From an uncultured Bacteriovorax sp. (lineage in GTDB: Bacteria > Bdellovibrionota > Bacteriovoracia > Bacteriovoracales > Bacteriovoracaceae), in contig CALUDF010000031.1 in NCBI GenBank assembly GCA_943914745.1, positions 1 to 15,063 on the forward strand: 15,063 nucleotides of DNA, written 5' to 3'. The notes under the pieces are model-generated. The model was given only the letters and a program-made list of their open reading frames with translations. It had not been told where the DNA came from and made no database searches. Shown piece after piece: positions 12,569 to 15,063 of the stretch. The translations under genes were made by a program, and so were the position numbers. Position 1 is the stretch's first letter, and the number at the start of each line of letters is the position of its first letter.

Positions 12569-15023
12569 TTCCGTCTCTCACTAAAACTTCCATCTGTGCG
12601 ATGTAATCTTCTAATTCATCATGGCGGTTTTCTTTTAGAGCTGTCTCCATTTTTCTGGCGACCTTGTCTAATTTTTCTTGTCCATAACTTAAAGCTGTCC
12701 CTTTTATATTGTGAACAAGCTTGGCAATGACTGTCATGTCTTTTTTGCCATAAGCTTCTTTAATCGTCTCCAGGTCTTTCTGGCGGCTCTGCAAATAGGC
12801 CGGAACTAAAGCTAGAATATCAAGATCAATTTCTTCTGTGTTGGCATCTTCATCGTCTTTAATCATTTTATCCTCGCTATAAGAATTTATATTCAAAGGC
12901 ATTTCACCATCTGCGGAACCAACCCACTTTCTGATCATTGTGACGAGCTTAAGTCTTGATATTGGCTTAGTCAGATAATCATCACATCCGGCGGCCAAAG
13001 CTTTTGTGTATTCAAGCGAAAGAGCGTTTGCACTCAAAGCTACAATAAGCGTTTTTTCTAACCTTAATTTAGCCTCCAGCTCTCTAATGTCTTTGGTTGC
13101 CGTGATCCCATCTTTTTTGGGCATATTAATGTCCATAAGAATCAGATCGTATTCGTCGCTCTTAAACTTAGCTATCGCATCCTCGCCATCTACTGCCTCC
13201 TCGATAACGACATCAAAATCACCAAGATATTTTCTGACAATAAAACGATTTTCCTGGTTATCATCCACTAATAAGATTTTCATCTTATTAAATTGGAATT
13301 GATTATCAATGCTTTCAGTGAAGAATTCACCTTCTGCTTGTTCAAGTGTTAAATTCAAAGTAAATTCCGCCCCATGCCCGAGTTCCGACTTAATTGAAAT
13401 CACACCACCCATCAATCGAGCAAGCTCTTGAGAAAGAGAGAGACCAAGCCCAGTTCCGCCAAATTCTTTACTGATGTAGCTATTTTCTTGCTGATAATTT
13501 GTAAAAAGTTTACTGATGTTTTCCGAGGAAATGCCTCTTCCTGTATCCTTAACTGAGAAAGAAATATCTTTCTTTTTATCCTCTCCACTCATTTTTACGC
13601 TGAATTTTACTTCGCCTTCTTCCGTAAATTTGATGGCATTGCTCAGGAGGTTTAATATAATCTGTCTTATTCGGCCCTCATCTCCGATAAAATGATCGAC
13701 GGAATGATCCACGTCAATAGTGAAGAGAAGTCCTTTTTGGCTGGCCCTAAAATCCATGATCGACGTACATGAACTCACCAGACTATTAAGGGAGAAGGGT
13801 TCATTTATAATATCAATTTTACCCGCTTCAATTTTAGAGAGATCCAAAATGTCATTGACGAGGTTGTTGAGCGTAATTGCTGAGCGCTTAAAAATCTCAA
13901 GACATTTTGCTTGTTCTTTATCAAGCTTAGACAAGCTCAGGATTTCACCTACGCCCAAAATTGCATTGAGGGGTGTGCGGATTTCATGGCTCATTTTGGC
14001 AAGGAAATCTGATTTGGCCCTAGAGGCAACATCGGCCATTTGCTTACTACTTACTAAAGAGGCCATCTTTTTACTTGAGTCTGTTATATCGACAATTGAG
14101 AAAATGATTCCGGCCTGATCGTCGGTAAAAGAAAAAGGTGAGGAGTTCACGTTATAAACTCGCTTATGCCCTTTAATTTCTAGCTCAACACCTTCAAGGT
14201 GATTAATATCTCCACTCAACATCTGCTCTAGCGGAAATAGTGCGAGTTCATTGCTAACAAAAAAATCTGAGATTTTAAGCAAGGTAGAGATTTTATTCTG
14301 TATCCAGTTATTCGAGAAAATAATATTTCCAAGCGAATCTGTGGCAATAACCCCAATATCAATTTCTCTAGAAATCGCTTCACTCGTTGCAAGAGCGACC
14401 TGCAATTTCTTTTCAGCTGAAGTTCTCTTTCTGAATTCTAAAAATACGTAAACAAGTGAGCTTCCAGCAAGAAAGATGGCCAAAAGACTTCCAATAATCA
14501 TTCCAGCAATACTTTTTTGAGAAGTACCAACAATCGCCACAGGATGCCCAAGCACTCCATTTTCCTTATTTAAAAGGTTCACCACCATGCCTCTGACCTC
14601 GTCCATTGCCGCTTTTCCAATGTCGAGATCTTTAGCTGTTATGACTTCATGATTTTGTTTTTTATTGATTACGACAAGAGCGCGCTCAAGTCTCATTTTA
14701 ACCAAATTAGAAAGCTGCTCTTGCTCGTTGGGCTTCAAGTAAGGGTTGAGTTTCTTAAGCTCCTCAGGAAGTCTGTGTTCTCCTTCTTTGAACGGTTCAA
14801 GGTACGAGGGGAGGCCAGTGAGAAGGTAACCTCGAGCTCCGGTTTCAACATCAAGAAGTAAATTTAAAACTAAATAGACTTGCCCAATCTTTTGCGTTCG
14901 CTGGTTCATCTCCTCAATTTCTTTTTGATAATAAAAATTAGATTTAATGGAACTGTATTGAAGAATAATGAGGGCCAACAGGGCCACTGAAGAAAGAGCG
15001 ACAACGTTCCGGATACGCCTCAT
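12558..15023 (-). CDS. Hybrid sensor histidine kinase: CHASE3-PAS-HisKA-HATPase-REC-HPt
   Basis: An 821-residue membrane kinase. TM1 is at about 6-24. A periplasmic CHASE3 domain with DVETGARGYLLTG (58-70) follows, then TM2 at about 172-196. A PAS-like segment lies at about 210-315 (GVIATDSLGNIIFSN). HisKA has H346 in MSHEIRTPLNA, and the ATPase domain has N462 in LLSNAIKF, DTGRGIS (493-499) and GTGLGLSL (523-530). A receiver follows (DDN 587-589, D631 in LMDINMP, K686), then an HPt domain with H771 in LVHNIKGTA. All phosphotransfer residues are intact, so a complete His-Asp-His relay sits in one protein, of the BarA/ArcB architecture. The ATG at 15023 has a weak ribosome site; the promoter lies at or beyond the window edge. 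The signal sensed by CHASE3 is unknown. Its likely phosphate acceptors are the two overlapping regulators and the REC-DHp protein. Confidence 0.96.
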   Translation of the reverse strand: MRRIRNVVALSSVALLALIILQYSSIKSNFYYQKEIEEMNQRTQKIGQVYLVLNLLLDVETGARGYLLTGLPSYLEPFKEGEHRLPEELKKLNPYLKPNEQEQLSNLVKMRLERALVVINKKQNHEVITAKDLDIGKAAMDEVRGMVVNLLNKENGVLGHPVAIVGTSQKSIAGMIIGSLLAIFLAGSSLVYVFLEFRKRTSAEKKLQVALATSEAISREIDIGVIATDSLGNIIFSNNWIQNKISTLLKISDFFVSNELALFPLEQMLSGDINHLEGVELEIKGHKRVYNVNSSPFSFTDDQAGIIFSIVDITDSSKKMASLVSSKQMADVASRAKSDFLAKMSHEIRTPLNAILGVGEILSLSKLDKEQAKCLEIFKRSAITLNNLVNDILDLSKIEAGKIDIINEPFSLNSLVSSCTSIMDFRASQKGLLFTIDVDHSVDHFIGDEGRIRQIILNLLSNAIKFTEEGEVKFSVKMSGEDKKKDISFSVKDTGRGISSENISKLFTNYQQENSYISKEFGGTGLGLSLSQELARLMGGVISIKSELGHGAEFTLNLTLEQAEGEFFTESIDNQFQFNKMKILLVDDNQENRFIVRKYLGDFDVVIEEAVDGEDAIAKFKSDEYDLILMDINMPKKDGITATKDIRELEAKLRLEKTLIVALSANALSLEYTKALAAGCDDYLTKPISRLKLVTMIRKWVGSADGEMPLNINSYSEDKMIKDDEDANTEEIDLDILALVPAYLQSRQKDLETIKEAYGKKDMTVIAKLVHNIKGTALSYGQEKLDKVARKMETALKENRHDELEDYIAQMEVLVRDGNGH

Positions 15024-15063
15024 AGATAAACCAACTTAAAAATAGTTAAGCACATTCTTAATA

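Overview
This window comes from a low-to-moderate GC, Gram-negative chromosome: it has an outer-membrane barrel with a signal peptide, a periplasmic binding protein, OmpA-type peptidoglycan binding, and Shine-Dalgarno (SD)-led genes with GGAGG-like sites. The mix of small RRM RNA-binding proteins, a RhlE-like helicase, many stand-alone receivers and a large hybrid kinase would fit a Bdellovibrionota/Bacteriovorax-like bacterium. That placement is an inference from style, not from a marker gene. I see no rRNA, tRNA, CRISPR array, insertion sequence or prophage. The window is gene-dense and no gap exceeds about 200 bases.

Layout. (1) 1-2230, envelope and phosphate: a porin-like barrel cut by the left edge, a strong terminator, a possible Pho-box region, then pstS, closed by a hairpin. 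No pstCAB or phoU is nearby. (2) 2234-2974, minus strand: a TSUP/TauE-SafE family permease. (3) 3048-6731: a translationally coupled operon of a MoxR AAA+ ATPase, a DUF58 protein and a TgpA-like membrane transglutaminase, followed 38 bases later by (4) 6770-8092, a RhlE-type DEAD-box RNA helicase. (5) 8093-9270, an RNA-protein cluster: a glycine-tailed RRM protein behind a long structured leader, a 57-residue cysteine-rich CPXCG-like protein, and a second RRM protein on the opposite strand, also with a long leader. (6) 9278-10366, minus strand: an unusual DUF937-TM-OmpA fusion. (7) 10454-15023, minus strand: a phosphorelay locus. A CHASE3-PAS-HisKA-HATPase-REC-HPt hybrid kinase overlaps two response regulators that share an unfamiliar C-terminal beta-rich domain. 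Next comes a receiver fused to a histidine-bearing DHp-like segment with no ATPase domain.

How they fit together. The kinase can in principle run the full His-Asp-His chain internally and pass phosphate from its HPt to the receivers encoded just downstream. The helicase and the two RRM proteins look like a cold-shock or RNA-remodelling set, with leaders that may control the RRM genes post-transcriptionally. The MoxR/DUF58/transglutaminase set is a conserved envelope-associated module of unclear role. The most interesting signals are the switch-like leader of the first RRM gene, the shared effector domain of the tandem regulators, the kinase-less REC-DHp protein and the DUF937-OmpA fusion.
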